A DNA stretch of 64,000 bases. Origin: JAFGAV01 sp041479055. Lineage in GTDB: Bacteria > Acidobacteriota > Aminicenantia > Aminicenantales > JAFGAV01. The stretch covers positions 2,356,001 through 2,420,000 of the forward strand of contig OY969762.1 of assembly GCA_963702835.1 (NCBI GenBank). The letters run 5' to 3'. The translations under genes and the position numbers were made by a program. The notes under the pieces were generated by a model, which saw nothing but the letters and a program-made list of their open reading frames with translations, made no database searches and had not been told where the DNA came from. This document shows positions 27,720 through 37,959 of the stretch, piece after piece; within the stretch, counting starts at the first letter, position 1, and each line of letters begins with the position of its first letter.

Positions 27720-30095
27720 GTGGCCAGCGAGCGCGAGATCAACCTCATCAAATCCCTGGAGGAGCTGCAGGAGGCCGGCTTCCGCACCCATTCCATCTCG
27801 ACGATCAAAACGATCCCGGCCCAGGAAGGGAAGTACGAGGACTACCCGGACAGCGTCCATCCGGCCCTGCGGGCCGCGCTCGAGCAGCGGGGCTACGAGC
27901 GGCTCTACACCCACCAGCGCAGCGCCTGGGAGCGGCTCCAGGAAGGAAAGAACATCGTGGTCGTCACTCCCACGGCCTCGGGCAAGACGCTGTGCTACAA
28001 CCTGCCCGTTCTCGACGCCCTGCTCAAGGACCCCTCCAGCCGGGCGGCCTATCTCTTCCCCACCAAGGCCCTGGCCCAGGACCAGAAGGCGGAGCTCGAC
28101 GACATCATCAAACTCCTGCCCGGGGAGATCCGCATCTTCACTTATGACGGCGACACGCCCCAGGACGCGCGCAAGGCCATCCGGGCCCGCGGCCACATCA
28201 TCCTGACCAACCCGGACATGCTCCACTCGGGCATCCTGCCCCATCACACCAAGTGGCTGAAGATGTTCGAGAACCTCAAGTTCTTCGTCATTGACGAGCT
28301 CCACAACTACCGGGGCATCTTCGGCAGCCACCTGGCCAACGTCCTGCGCCGCCTCCGGCGCGTTTGCCGCTTCTACGGCTCCTCGCCCCAGTTCATCCTT
28401 TGCACGGCCACTATCGCCAACCCGCTGGACATGGCCGAGAGGATGATCGAGGAGGAGGCCACCCTCATCGACGACAACGGCGCGCCGCGCGGAGAAAAGC
28501 ACTTCGTCTTCTACAACCCGCCCGTCATCAACCCCTACCTGGGCATCCGGCGGTCCTACGTCAACGAGGCGCGGCGAGTGGCTTCCTACTTCCTCAAGAA
28601 CCGGCTGCAGACCATCGTCTTCGCCCGCAGCCGCCTGCTGACCGAGGTCCTGCTCACCTACCTCAAGGAGGACACCGAGAAAAAGATCGGCGACGAAGGC
28701 CTCATCCGCGGCTACCGGGGCGGCTACCTGCCGCTGCGGCGGCGGGAAATCGAAAAGGGCCTTCGGGAGGGCAGCATCCTGGGCGTGGTCTCCACCAACG
28801 CCCTGGAGCTGGGCATCGACATCGGCAGCCTGGACGCGGCCGTGCTGTCCGGCTACCCGGGCACTATCGCCTCAACCTGGCAGCAGGCCGGCCGGGCCGG
28901 CCGCAAGACGGGCCGCTCGGCGGCCGTGCTGGTGGCCTCCAGCTCGCCCCTGGACCAGTTCATCATCAACCATCCCGACTACTTCTTCACCCGGAGCGTG
29001 GAGCAGGCCCTGATCAACCCCGACAACCTGTCCATACTGGTCCACCATGTCGAGTGCGCTGCCTTCGAGCTGCCCTTCGCCGACGGGGAGAAGTTCGGCC
29101 GGGCGGAGATCGACGAGGTGCTCAATTACCTGGAGGAAAGCCAGATCCTCCATCACACCAAGGGACAGTGGCACTACACCTCAGAGACCTACCCGGCCGA
29201 CGCCATCAGCCTGCGCAGCGTGAGCTCGGACAATTTCGTGGTGGTGGACACCACCGGCAAGGCCCAGGTCCTGGCTGAGGTGGACTTCTCCTCGGCCTTG
29301 AGCACGCTCCACCCCAAGGCCATCTACATCTGCGAGGGAGAGCAGTACTTCGTCGACAAGCTGGACTACGACGAGCGCAAGGCCTACGTGAAAAAAACCG
29401 AGACGGACTACTACACCGACGCCATCGACTATACCAAGATCAAGGTCCTGGACATCTTCGACCGGCAGCCCCTGGGCCGGGGCGAGGCCAGCCGGGGCGA
29501 GGTCCATGTGGCCACCCAGGTGGTCGGCTTCAAGAAGATCAAGTTTTTCACCATGGAGAACGTGGGCTCTGGCGAGCTGCAGCTCCCCCAAAACGAAATG
29601 CACACCACGGCCTGGTGGCTGACCATACCGGCCTCGGTCATGGGAGGGTTGTCCTTCACCCCGGAGCAGAAGATCAACGGCCTGTACGGCCTGTCCTATC
29701 TCCTCCATCATGTCGCGCCGCTGTTCCTGATGTGCGACATCCACGACATCGGCGTTTCACTCGGCGACAACGCCACGGGCGAGTCTCTTCCACCGCGCAA
29801 CCTGCCCTTCCAGGCCGGCGCCGAAACGGCCGGCCGGGACTTGGCCGAGCCGGGGGCGCCGGCGGTCTTCGAGCGAGAATTCTCCCCCAACATCTTTATC
29901 TATGACAACTATCCGGGCGGGATCGGCCTCAGCCCGGCCCTGTTCGGGTTGGAGCCGACGCTCCTGCGCCATTCGCTGGAGACCATCCTGGCCTGCCCCT
30001 GCAGCGACGGCTGCCCGTCCTGCGTCGGCCCGACCAAGGAGAGCGGCGAGCAGGCCAAGTCGGTGGCGGTAGCGATATTGAAAACACTCCTATAG
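27720..30095 (+). CDS. MrfA/YprA-like DEAD/DEAH helicase with C-terminal zinc site
   Basis: 791 residues from a GTG. The Q-like segment LYTHQRSAWERLQEGKN precedes Walker A TPTASGKT. Motif II is DELH (FVIDELHNYRG), motif III TATIANP, motif V STNALELGIDIG and motif VI QQAGRAGRK. The C-terminal DUF1998-type region ends with CPCSDGCPSCVGP, the four-cysteine zinc site of the MrfA family. Bacillus MrfA repairs mitomycin-type DNA damage independently of UvrA; that role is inferred here. An acidic/Pro insertion precedes the zinc site. It is a single-gene unit. Confidence 0.85.
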   Translation: MASEREINLIKSLEELQEAGFRTHSISTIKTIPAQEGKYEDYPDSVHPALRAALEQRGYERLYTHQRSAWERLQEGKNIVVVTPTASGKTLCYNLPVLDALLKDPSSRAAYLFPTKALAQDQKAELDDIIKLLPGEIRIFTYDGDTPQDARKAIRARGHIILTNPDMLHSGILPHHTKWLKMFENLKFFVIDELHNYRGIFGSHLANVLRRLRRVCRFYGSSPQFILCTATIANPLDMAERMIEEEATLIDDNGAPRGEKHFVFYNPPVINPYLGIRRSYVNEARRVASYFLKNRLQTIVFARSRLLTEVLLTYLKEDTEKKIGDEGLIRGYRGGYLPLRRREIEKGLREGSILGVVSTNALELGIDIGSLDAAVLSGYPGTIASTWQQAGRAGRKTGRSAAVLVASSSPLDQFIINHPDYFFTRSVEQALINPDNLSILVHHVECAAFELPFADGEKFGRAEIDEVLNYLEESQILHHTKGQWHYTSETYPADAISLRSVSSDNFVVVDTTGKAQVLAEVDFSSALSTLHPKAIYICEGEQYFVDKLDYDERKAYVKKTETDYYTDAIDYTKIKVLDIFDRQPLGRGEASRGEVHVATQVVGFKKIKFFTMENVGSGELQLPQNEMHTTAWWLTIPASVMGGLSFTPEQKINGLYGLSYLLHHVAPLFLMCDIHDIGVSLGDNATGESLPPRNLPFQAGAETAGRDLAEPGAPAVFEREFSPNIFIYDNYPGGIGLSPALFGLEPTLLRHSLETILACPCSDGCPSCVGPTKESGEQAKSVAVAILKTLL

Positions 30096-30169
30096 CTTGT
30101 AACGACTGTCATTGACAAGGGCCTAAAAGGAGGGTTACATTCTTTTTTCCGCGCTTAAGGAGAGATCAC

Positions 30170-31252
30170 ATATCTAGCACGACAAAAGTCCTGGCCATCC
30201 TGTTGGTTCTGTGCGTTTTGCTACCGATTTCCCTGCGGCCCTGCACCACCTTCTGCTTTAAAAGCAACGGGGAATGGATCTTCGGACGGAACTATGACTG
30301 GAACATTGAGTACGGCCTGATCATGGTCAATAAACGCGGCCTGGCTAAAACGGCCCTGCTCCAGCCGGGCGCCTCGGGCCAGCCCGCCCGATGGGTGTCC
30401 AAGTACGGCAGCGTCACTTTCAACCAGTACGGCCGGGAGTTTCCCCTGGGCGGGATGAACGAGGCTGGCCTGGTCGTCGAGATGATGTGGCTGTCCCAAA
30501 CGGAATATCCCAACGCCGACCAGAGGCCCGTGCTCCAGGACCTTCAGTGGATTCAGTATCAACTCGACACGGCGGCCACGGTCGAGGAAGTGATCCAAAG
30601 CGATAAAGCGGTCCGCATCGACGCCGGCAAATCCACGCCGCTTCATTTTCTTATCTGCGACCGGAAGGGGGGAGCGGCGGCCATCGAGTTCCTGGGAGGA
30701 GGCCTGCGGCTGCATACGGGAAAAACCCTTCCCGTACGGGCCTTGACCAACAACACTTACGAATACTGTTTGGGCCTCTGGGACCTCTGCGGCGGCGATG
30801 AGAACAATTCGTCCTTTAAGTTTGCCGGCGAATCTCAAAAACGTTTTGTTTGGGCCGGCCACGGCGTCAAGGCCGGGGAGGCCGGGCTGGCCGCCGAAGG
30901 CCCCGTGGCCTATGCCTTCCAAGTCCTGGATAAAGCCTCCACGAACAGCACCATGCTCCGCGTCGTCTACGAAGCAAAGGCCGGTTTGATCCATTTTCGG
31001 ACCAAGTCCACGCCCCTAGTCCGAACGGTCGACATCCGCCGCTTCGATTTCGCCTGCAGCACGCCGGTCAAGATCCTCGACGTCCTGGCCGACCTCCAGG
31101 GCGACGTGACAGACCGCTTCAGCGACTACTCCTCGGAAGCAAACTACGACCTCATCAAGAAAACGTTCGGTGAAACCTCGTTCCTGAAGGACATACCCGA
31201 ATTTGCCCTGCGGATACTGGCCAACTATCCAAACAGCCTGATCTGTAAATAG
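30170..31252 (+). CDS. Secreted linear-amide C-N hydrolase (choloylglycine hydrolase family, Ntn)
   Basis: About 360 residues. The mature N-terminus CTTFC supplies the nucleophilic Cys; GRNYDWN gives the Arg/Asp pair and ALTNNTYEY the Asn of the bile-salt hydrolase/penicillin acylase family. It hydrolyses amide bonds; the substrate is unknown. The start is a problem. AAGGAG (30157-30162) is 7 nt before an ATA at 30170, and reading from there gives a complete signal peptide (SSTTKVLAILLVLCVLLP). The first conventional start, TTG 30203, would leave no basic n-region. Either ATA is used or the base is an error for ATG. Confidence 0.75.
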   Translation: MSSTTKVLAILLVLCVLLPISLRPCTTFCFKSNGEWIFGRNYDWNIEYGLIMVNKRGLAKTALLQPGASGQPARWVSKYGSVTFNQYGREFPLGGMNEAGLVVEMMWLSQTEYPNADQRPVLQDLQWIQYQLDTAATVEEVIQSDKAVRIDAGKSTPLHFLICDRKGGAAAIEFLGGGLRLHTGKTLPVRALTNNTYEYCLGLWDLCGGDENNSSFKFAGESQKRFVWAGHGVKAGEAGLAAEGPVAYAFQVLDKASTNSTMLRVVYEAKAGLIHFRTKSTPLVRTVDIRRFDFACSTPVKILDVLADLQGDVTDRFSDYSSEANYDLIKKTFGETSFLKDIPEFALRILANYPNSLICK

Positions 31253-31290
31253 ACTGCCTTTCTGAGGAGCGGCTGCTAGAGCTATTTTTT

Positions 31291-31899
31291 TTAGTTAACG
31301 GGCTGGCGGAGGATGGTCCGCAGCTTTTCCGGAGCGGCGCGGCGCGGGTCGCCGAGATAGATCTCGTGGTGCTGGCCCCGAAGGACAAAACCTTCGGCTT
31401 TGATGAATTCATGCAGCTTCTCGATGGTCGGGCCCTCGGCGCTGTAGGGGCCCACATGCAGGATCTGGGCGCAGCGGCCTTCCTTGAACCTCTCCAAGCG
31501 CGCCTTGGGAAAATCCTTCATTTCGCTCTTTTTTCTGACCTGTTCGATGGTCTTGAGCACCATTAGCTTGGGGACAAATTCAGGCTGCATGATCATCACC
31601 GTCCACTTCCAGTCGCCCTTGCGGTCCAGACTGAACTGCCTCATGTCGTCCATCCACCACAGCCCCTCCAGGGCCATGACGGGATAGTCCACCTCCATGT
31701 CCTTCTTGCAGGCGAACTTCAACGTATAGGAAATGCTGTAGAGAGCGCCCACGGCTTGCTTGAAAGCCTGCGAGGTGTTCGGGTCGCCCGTGCCGTCCAT
31801 CATAAGGAAATTGAAGGGCGGGACGTCCAGCAGGACGGGTTTCTTGGCCGAAGCGGAATAAAGGTTCTTATATTCTTTGCGAAGATCGTGCTTTTTCAT
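31291..31899 (-). CDS. GyrI-like small-molecule-binding domain protein
   Basis: 202 residues matching the GyrI-like/SOUL-type effector fold seen fused to AraC or alone: LLDVPPFNFLMMDGTGDP near the start, YSISYTLKFACK, MALEGLWWMDD, ARLERFKEGRCAQILHVGPYSAE and EIYLGDPRRAAPEKLRTILR at the end. The conserved Trp-rich and GPY segments are present. Known members bind or hydrolyse small toxic molecules. It begins 4 bp after the C69 peptidase gene and is probably co-transcribed. Confidence 0.75.
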   Translation of the reverse strand: MKKHDLRKEYKNLYSASAKKPVLLDVPPFNFLMMDGTGDPNTSQAFKQAVGALYSISYTLKFACKKDMEVDYPVMALEGLWWMDDMRQFSLDRKGDWKWTVMIMQPEFVPKLMVLKTIEQVRKKSEMKDFPKARLERFKEGRCAQILHVGPYSAEGPTIEKLHEFIKAEGFVLRGQHHEIYLGDPRRAAPEKLRTILRQPVN

Positions 31900-31902
31900 G
31901 TA

Positions 31903-33531
31903 TTAAAACCCGCGGCTGAACATGCCCCAGAACTTGTCGCCCAGTTCAAGGTACTTCTGCATGGCTGCTCGGGCGAAATCATTGGTGTACTTGGTCAGAT
32001 ACTGGCTGCCGGTGAAAGGCTCCCTGTCGGGCGTTTTGCTGTTGAGCAGGGCCAGGCACCGCTTCTCCACGTCGGGAAGCTCGGCCAAAGCCCTTTCCTC
32101 GAACTCGCGCACCGTGTCCTCGATCATCTTCTGGGTCAGGCCCCAGCGGACCGTGGCCAGGCGATTGGCCCGGCGGAAGGCCCAGCAGGCCGAATCCTGA
32201 CGGAAGCGGTGCTGGGCGCAGGCCTCGAAGTTCGCCGGCAGCTCCGTGACGCCGGCAAAAATCGGAATGCGGGCGCTGCAGGCCGGGTTGTCGAAGGAGA
32301 ACCAGCACAGCCCGCCCAGCGGGTCGGGCAGCCAGCTTCGGCACTGGATGACCGTGGCGTAGGAGCAGCCGGCGATGGCGATCGTGCGCTGGGGCTGAAG
32401 CAGGCCGGGCTTTATCGTGTTGAGCAGGGCGATCATGTCCCGCGACAACCAGGGCTGGGCCACCGGGCTCTTGATCATCTGGGCCGAGTCCCGGGCCTTG
32501 ACCAGCAGGTCCTTGGTCAGATCATAGGCCGTGCCGCTCGTAGGTCTCCCGGAACATCCTCAGCACGTCCCGGACCGAGACCTTTTTGTCCGGCTTGACC
32601 GTGAAGGGCAGCTCTTCGGACTCCAGCTTCAAATTAAGGGAGGGGGCCAGCGTGCTGAAGATGTAGAACTCGCGGATGGCGAAGGGCTTGCGGCCGCTGT
32701 AGGCTTTCCAGAACTTGAAGGGCTCTCCGCTCTTGGGATCCACCAGCCCATCTCCTCGGCCACCCGGAAGACATTGTCCGAAGCCAGGTAACGGTCGGGA
32801 TTCTTAAGGTCGAGCTCGGAGATGCGGGGGATGTTGGCCGAGACGCCGATGTGGTCGTCGGGGATGCGGGCGGCGGCCCAGACCGCCCCCACCTCCAGCG
32901 GTCCCGCGCCGAAGATCTCGAATTGCCAGACCTCCTTGGGGTCGGCGATGGTCAGGCATTCGCCGCTGTCGCCGTAGCCGTACTGCTTGACCAGCTCCCC
33001 GGCCAGCTTGATCGCTTCCCGGGCCGTCCGGCAGCGCTCCAGCATCAGCCGCTCGACCTCTTCGATATAGAACTTACCCTCGGCGTTCTCTAGCTCAGGA
33101 CGGCCGCCGATGGTCGTCTCGCCGATGGCCAACTGGTGTTCATTCAAGCAAGGGTAGGCGGTGTTGAGGAAGGCGTAGGTCTCCTCGACCTGAGGGATCT
33201 CCCCCCGCAGGACCAGGCCCTGCAGGTCGGTCGAGGTCTCGGTGTGCAGCTTGCCGCTGTAAATCTTGGTCGTCGCCCCGGCGGCGAACTTGGCCCCGGG
33301 CACCACGTTCAGCCAGGTGCGAAAGTTGCCGTCGCAAGTGTGCGAGGTCATGACCGAACCGTCGGTGGAGGCCAGCCGGCCGACCATAATGCTGGTGCAG
33401 AAATCCTGCCCTTCTGTCCCGGCCGCCGGTTCCTGGGCCGGGAGGGGCCTAAAGAAGAGAATAAGCCCGATGACCAGAACCAGGGCGGCGGGCCTCAGAT
33501 CGATTTTTCTTCGGCTAAAGGCGTTGATCAT
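31903..33531 (-). CDS. Secreted C69-family dipeptidase (two frameshifts)
   Basis: Three frame pieces together make a ~540-residue protein: 32750-33531, 32527-32745 and 31903-32525. A signal peptide is followed by DFCTSIMVGRLAS, whose Cys is the expected N-terminal nucleophile, then VMTSHTCDGNFRTW and ETTIGGRPEL, hallmarks of peptidase C69 (PepD-type Ntn hydrolases). One base appears missing near 32746 (MGLVDPKSGEPF is restored by adding it) and another near 32529 (YERHG, then YDLTKDLL). Homopolymers are not obvious at these two sites. The gene may be a real pseudogene or carry consensus errors. Operon with the GyrI-like gene. Confidence 0.75.
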
Positions 33532-33557
33532 GCCGTCTCTCCTCGGGGATTTTCCCC

Positions 33558-33586
33558 ATTATTATCCAGCCTCTCGGTCATGTCAA
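33558..33586 (-). promoter_or_regulatory. Promoter of the C69 peptidase operon
   Basis: Minus strand TTGACA (33581-33586), 17 bp, AATAAT (33558-33563). A GAGGAGAG Shine-Dalgarno precedes the ATG at 33531. It is back-to-back with the hexosaminidase promoter. Confidence 0.65.
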
Positions 33587-33598
33587 TTTCGGCCCGCT

Positions 33599-33626
33599 TT
33601 GACCACAGCCTCCCCTATGGTAGTAT
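33599..33626 (+). promoter_or_regulatory. Probable promoter of the hexosaminidase gene
   Basis: TTGACC (33599-33604), 16 bp, TAGTAT (33621-33626). The ATG is 73 nt downstream, preceded by GAGAGGA. Confidence 0.5.
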
Positions 33627-33699
33627 GAAAGACCGCACCCCGGGCCCCAGCGGGTGGCCCGAGCGGAACGAAAAATGCAACTAGAGAGGAACAACGGTC

Positions 33700-36007
33700 A
33701 TGCCCCAGACCCGCCCCAGGACACTGTGGCGCAGCCTGATTTTAGCCGCCGGACTGGGAATGATTGTTCAGCCCGGCCTGCCCGTCTCGGGTGAGCCTGA
33801 CAACCAGAGCCCCCCACCCCAGACCGCTCTCTTGAGCGTCATCCCCAAACCCTGGAAGGCCGAAATCAATCCGGGCCGCTTCATCTTGAGCCCGGAGACG
33901 GAGCTGATCCTGGACGACCACCTGATCGAGATTGCCCCGGTGGCCGCCGCCCTGGCCGAATATCTGGGCCGGGCAGGCCGGCCCGAGTTCAAAACACCCG
34001 AAGAGAGATCTTCCTCGTCGGCCGGCTCCCTCATCCGCCTCTCTATGAATGGCCAGAAACCCGAGCTGGGCGAGGAAGGATATTTCCTGGAGGTTTCTCC
34101 CCAGGAGGTCCGGCTGGCGGGCAGCACGGCCCAGGGGCTGTTCTATGGCGTCCAGACCATTAAACAACTGCTGACCTTCGAGTCGGACGCCCTGTGGAGC
34201 CTGCCCTGCCTCAGGATCGAGGACCGGCCCCGTTTCCCCTGGCGGGGGATGCTCCTCGACTGCGGACGCCATTTTTTGAGCAAGGAATTCATCAAGCGGG
34301 CCATCGACCTTCTGGCGGCTTATAAGATGAACCGTTTCCACTGGCACCTGACCGAGGACCAGGGCTGGCGGGTCGAAATCAAAAAATACCCGCGGCTGGC
34401 CGAGGTGGGCGCCTGGCGGTTCACTGATGATGGTGAGCGCTATGGCGGGTACTACACCCAGGAAGACATCCGCGAGGTGGTGGCCTATGCCACCGGCCGC
34501 TTCATTACGGTCATCCCCGAAATCGAGATGCCCGGCCATTCGACGGCCGCTCTGGCCTCCTATCCGGACCTCTCCTGCACGGGCGGCCCTTTCGAGGTCC
34601 AGACCCTGTGGGGTACCTGCCAGGACGTCTTTTGCGCCGGGAATGAAAGAACATTCCTCTTCCTGGAGGACGTGCTTACCGAAGTGCTCGACCTTTTCCC
34701 CTCCCCGTACATCCATATCGGCGGGGACGAGGTTCCCCAAGACCGCTGGAAGGCCTGTCCGCGCTGCCGGGCCCGCCTCCAGGTCGAGGGCCTCAAGGAC
34801 GGGAACGAGCTGCAGAGCTATTTCATCAAGCGCATCGAGAAATTTCTGAACAGCAAGGGCCGCCGGCTCATCGGCTGGGATGAGATCCCTGGAAGGCGGC
34901 TTGGCGCCCAACGCCACCGTCCAATCCTGGCGCAGCTTCGATGGCGCGGTAGCCGCGGCCAAGGCCGGCCACGACACCATCGTCTCGGCCGAAAGCCAGG
35001 CCTATTTCAGCAACGACCTCCGCCGGATAAACCTGCGGCAAGTCTATGCCTTCGATCCCGTTCCGCCAGGCCTGACCGCCGGGGAAGCAAGCCATGTCCT
35101 GGGGGGAGAATGCTGCCTGTGGACCGCCTATGCCCCCCAGGAAACGATCGACGGCAAGGTCTTCCCCCGCCTCCTGGCCATGGCCGAATGTCTGTGGTCC
35201 GACCCCCGGGGCCGGAAGTTCGACGAATTCCGGCGCCGTCTCCGGGACCATTATCCGCGACTGGAAAAACTCGGAGTCCGCTACGGAGCGGAGACGCGCC
35301 CACTGATCATCAGCCCGACCTTTCTGGCCGCCTCCGGCCGGCTGCTGGCCTCCATCGTACCCTTGGAACCGGGCTTGGATATCCGCTTCACTACAGACGG
35401 CCAAGAACCTTCACTCAACTCGCCGGCCTACGGCGGTCCAGTTGAGATCGGGAAAACCTCCATTTTCAAGGCTGCCGCTTTCCGCGACGGACAATCTTAT
35501 GGACAGATAGAGGAGAGGTCATTTGAGCGGCACGCCGGCCTCGGACGGAAGCTGGTCCTAGGCTCAGCTTACAGCCCCCACTACAAAGCCGGCGGCGATC
35601 AAGCTCTGGCAGACGGCATCCGCGGCTCGGCCGCTGACTGGGACACCGGCTGGCAGGGGTTCGAAGGGACGGACCTGGTGGCCACCCTGGACCTCGGCCG
35701 GGTCACGGCCATCAGACGATTGGCCTGCGGCTTCCTGCAGCACGCCTCAATCGCCATCTTCCTGCCGGACCTCGTCGAATTCTCGGTTTCCCGGGACGGG
35801 AGGACTTTTTTCCCTGCCGGAACGGTCATTCCCCGATTCTCCAGAAAGCATCCCGATATCATTATGAAAGAGATCGAGGTGGCCCTGGACAGGACCTCCG
35901 CCCGTTATGTTCGTGTCCGGGCCCGCAACGCCGGGCCCTGCCCGTCCGGCCATCCCCTGGCCGGGTTGAGCAGTTGGATCTTCGCTGACGAGATCATCGT
36001 GGAATAA
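33700..36007 (+). CDS. Secreted GH20 beta-N-acetylhexosaminidase (frameshifted)
   Basis: About 768 residues over two frames. A signal peptide leads to a GH20b domain (to ~160), then the TIM barrel: RGMLLDCGRHF, KMNRFHWHLTEDQGWR, PEIEMPGHSTAAL and HIGGDEVPQ with the catalytic Asp-Glu pair near residue 342. After the barrel come a chitobiase C-terminal-like piece (FTTDGQEPSLNSPAYGG) and an F5/8-type C-terminal domain. The frame changes at CCC (34887-34889): dropping one C gives GWDEILEGGLAPNATVQSW, the expected GH20 sequence. It releases terminal GlcNAc/GalNAc from glycans or muropeptide debris. Confidence 0.85.
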
Positions 36008-36034
36008 AGGCCGGAAGCAGACGCTTGCGCTTAT

Positions 36035-36064
36035 TTGACAGCCCAAAAACTCTTGTGCTACTTT
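36035..36064 (+). promoter_or_regulatory. Probable promoter of the tol operon
   Basis: A perfect TTGACA (36035-36040) with an 18-bp spacer to TACTTT (36059-36064); 11 nt remain to the ATG. There is no clear Shine-Dalgarno, so a very short leader is likely. Confidence 0.5.
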
Positions 36065-36075
36065 GTCTTTCGTAG

Positions 36076-36738
36076 ATGAACGTCTTCAAGCTCATCCTCG
36101 ACGCCAGCCCGATGGTCAAAGGCATCCTGCTCATTTTGCTCTTCTTCTCCGTTTTCTCCTGGGCCATCATCATTTACAAGCGGCGCTCCCTGAAGAGCGC
36201 CGGCCGACAATCCCAGCGGTTCCTAGAGATCTTCGAAAAAAGCCGGAACCTGTCCGAGGTCAACGAGGCCGCCAAGCGGTACGCCCAGAGCCCCCTGGCC
36301 TGGGTCTTCCAGGCCGGCTACAAGGAACTGTCTTACTTGGCTAAAGCCAACCCCCGCATCAGTCTCACCCCGGCCAACGTGGACAGCTTGAGCCGGGCCT
36401 TGAACAAGGCCGCCAACAACGAGGTCTCCAAGCTGGAGCGGATGATGAGCTTTTTGGCCACCACCGGAAGCGTCACCCCTTTCATCGGGCTGTTCGGCAC
36501 GGTGTGGGGCATCATGGACGCTTTCCACAAGATCGGAGTCGTGCGTTCGGCCAGCCTGGTAACGGTGGCCCCCGGCATCGCCGAAGCCCTTATCACCACG
36601 GCGGTGGGGCTGTTCGCCGCCATACCGGCCGTCATCGCCTACAACGCTTACCTGACCCACATCAAGGACCTCATCAGCCAGATGGAGGATTTTTCGGCTG
36701 AATTTCTAGGGATCGTCGAAAAACTCTATGGCGCTTAA
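36076..36738 (+). CDS. tolQ: TolQ (MotA/TolQ/ExbB proton channel)
   Basis: 220 residues with three membrane segments: residues ~13-32, and two longer ones around LATTGSVTPFIGLFGTVWGIM and APGIAEALITTAVGLFAAIPA. The P-F-x-G-L-x-G-T-V motif is the family signature. It forms the proton-driven motor with TolR that energises TolA during outer-membrane constriction. It overlaps tolR by 11 bp. Confidence 0.9.
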   Translation: MNVFKLILDASPMVKGILLILLFFSVFSWAIIIYKRRSLKSAGRQSQRFLEIFEKSRNLSEVNEAAKRYAQSPLAWVFQAGYKELSYLAKANPRISLTPANVDSLSRALNKAANNEVSKLERMMSFLATTGSVTPFIGLFGTVWGIMDAFHKIGVVRSASLVTVAPGIAEALITTAVGLFAAIPAVIAYNAYLTHIKDLISQMEDFSAEFLGIVEKLYGA

Positions 36739-37177
36739 GATCACTCCCCTGCGCCGAGGCCGGCGCGAGATCGGCACTTCTCTGTCCGAAATCAACGTTA
36801 CCCCCTTCGTGGACGTCATGCTGGTCCTGCTTGTCATCTTCATGGTCACCGCGCCGATGATGCAGTCGGGCATCGGCGTCAACCTGCCCCAGGCCGAAAC
36901 CGAATCATCCCCGGCCGAGGAGGGGTTGATCCTGACCATCACCAAGGACCAATATATTCATATCGGCGAATCGGTCATCAACATCCAGCTTCTGGAGCGA
37001 ACCCTCAAGAATTATTTCGCCGGCCGCCAGAAGAAAATTGTTTTCGTCCAAGCCGACAAAGACCTGTCCTACGGGTTTTTCGTCGAAACCCTGGATATCG
37101 TCAAGAAAGCCGGGGCGGATTTGGTCGGTCTGGTTACCGAGCCGAAAGAGATCGGCCGGAAGAAGAGGCCCCGATGA
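36728..37177 (+). CDS. tolR: TolR (ExbD/TolR family)
   Basis: 149 residues. A short cytoplasmic N-terminus is followed by one membrane helix containing the conserved Asp (NVTPFVDVMLVLLVIFMV), then a periplasmic domain (VFVQADKDLSYGFFVETLDI). It is the stator partner of TolQ. It overlaps the next gene by 4 bp. Confidence 0.9.
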   Translation: MALKITPLRRGRREIGTSLSEINVTPFVDVMLVLLVIFMVTAPMMQSGIGVNLPQAETESSPAEEGLILTITKDQYIHIGESVINIQLLERTLKNYFAGRQKKIVFVQADKDLSYGFFVETLDIVKKAGADLVGLVTEPKEIGRKKRPR

Positions 37178-37959
37178 GCACCCTCCGCCTGGCCAACCGG
37201 ACCTTCAAACGGGCTCTGATATTTTCGGCCGCCGCGCATGTCGTGCTCATCGCCCTGATCGCTGCCTCGCCCAAGCTTCCGGGCTCGGGCCGGCCGGGTA
37301 CGTTCCGCTACATCCCCCTGGACCTGGGCGGGCTTTCCGGCGGCGGCGGCCGGGGCGGCCAGCGGGCCGGGCCCCCCCCGGTTGAGATCAAAAAGGAGAG
37401 CCTGCGCGACCTGACCGCTCTGCAAAACAGGCCGGAGCCCAAGTCCAGCCTCCACTATCCGCTGGACAAGCCTCGGCCTGACAAAAAGGCCAAGAGCGAA
37501 AAGAAAGCGGCCATCAGCCAGCCCCAGCCCGGGGCCAAGTTCCGGGCCAACGCCCCGCCCGCCGGCTCCTCGTCCTCCGGCGCTTTCGGTTCGGGAGTCA
37601 GGATCGGCGGGGGGAGCGGAGAGGGCCCCGGGTTCGGCACCGGCTACTCCTCTCAAATCGGGCTGTCCGATTTCCCTTATACCTATTATCTCCAGATCAT
37701 CACCGACCGGGTCTCTTCCAACTGGTTCACCTCTCTGGTCGACCCGGGCGTGCAGGGCCATTTTCAGACCGTCGTCTATTTCAAAATCTACCGGAACGGA
37801 CAGATCTCCGAGGTCAAAGTCCAGGAATCGAGCGGCCTCCGCTCCCTGGACCTGTCCGCCATCCGTTCCGTGCAGAGGTCCGCTCCGCTGCCGCCCCTGC
37901 CCAGCGACTATGACAAGGACTACCTGGGCATTTACCTCATCTTTGAGCATTCCAAATGA
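37174..37959 (+). CDS. TolA/TonB-like energy transducer
   Basis: 261 residues. One N-terminal membrane anchor (ALIFSAAAHVVLIALIAAS), a Gly/Pro/Lys-rich periplasmic linker (residues ~45-160), then a TonB_C-type domain (SSNWFTSLV, TVVYFKIYRNGQISEVKVQESSG, SAPLPPLPSDYDKDYLGIYLIFE). Position in a tolQRxB order says it functions as TolA, though its C-terminal domain is of TonB type. It links the motor to TolB/Pal across the periplasm. Confidence 0.8.
   Translation: MSTLRLANRTFKRALIFSAAAHVVLIALIAASPKLPGSGRPGTFRYIPLDLGGLSGGGGRGGQRAGPPPVEIKKESLRDLTALQNRPEPKSSLHYPLDKPRPDKKAKSEKKAAISQPQPGAKFRANAPPAGSSSSGAFGSGVRIGGGSGEGPGFGTGYSSQIGLSDFPYTYYLQIITDRVSSNWFTSLVDPGVQGHFQTVVYFKIYRNGQISEVKVQESSGLRSLDLSAIRSVQRSAPLPPLPSDYDKDYLGIYLIFEHSK

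Noticed and set aside
31260..31295. Terminator between the Ntn hydrolase and GyrI-like genes (T8 run near 31284)
   Set aside because: A T-run exists but the preceding stem is too short and imperfect to support it.
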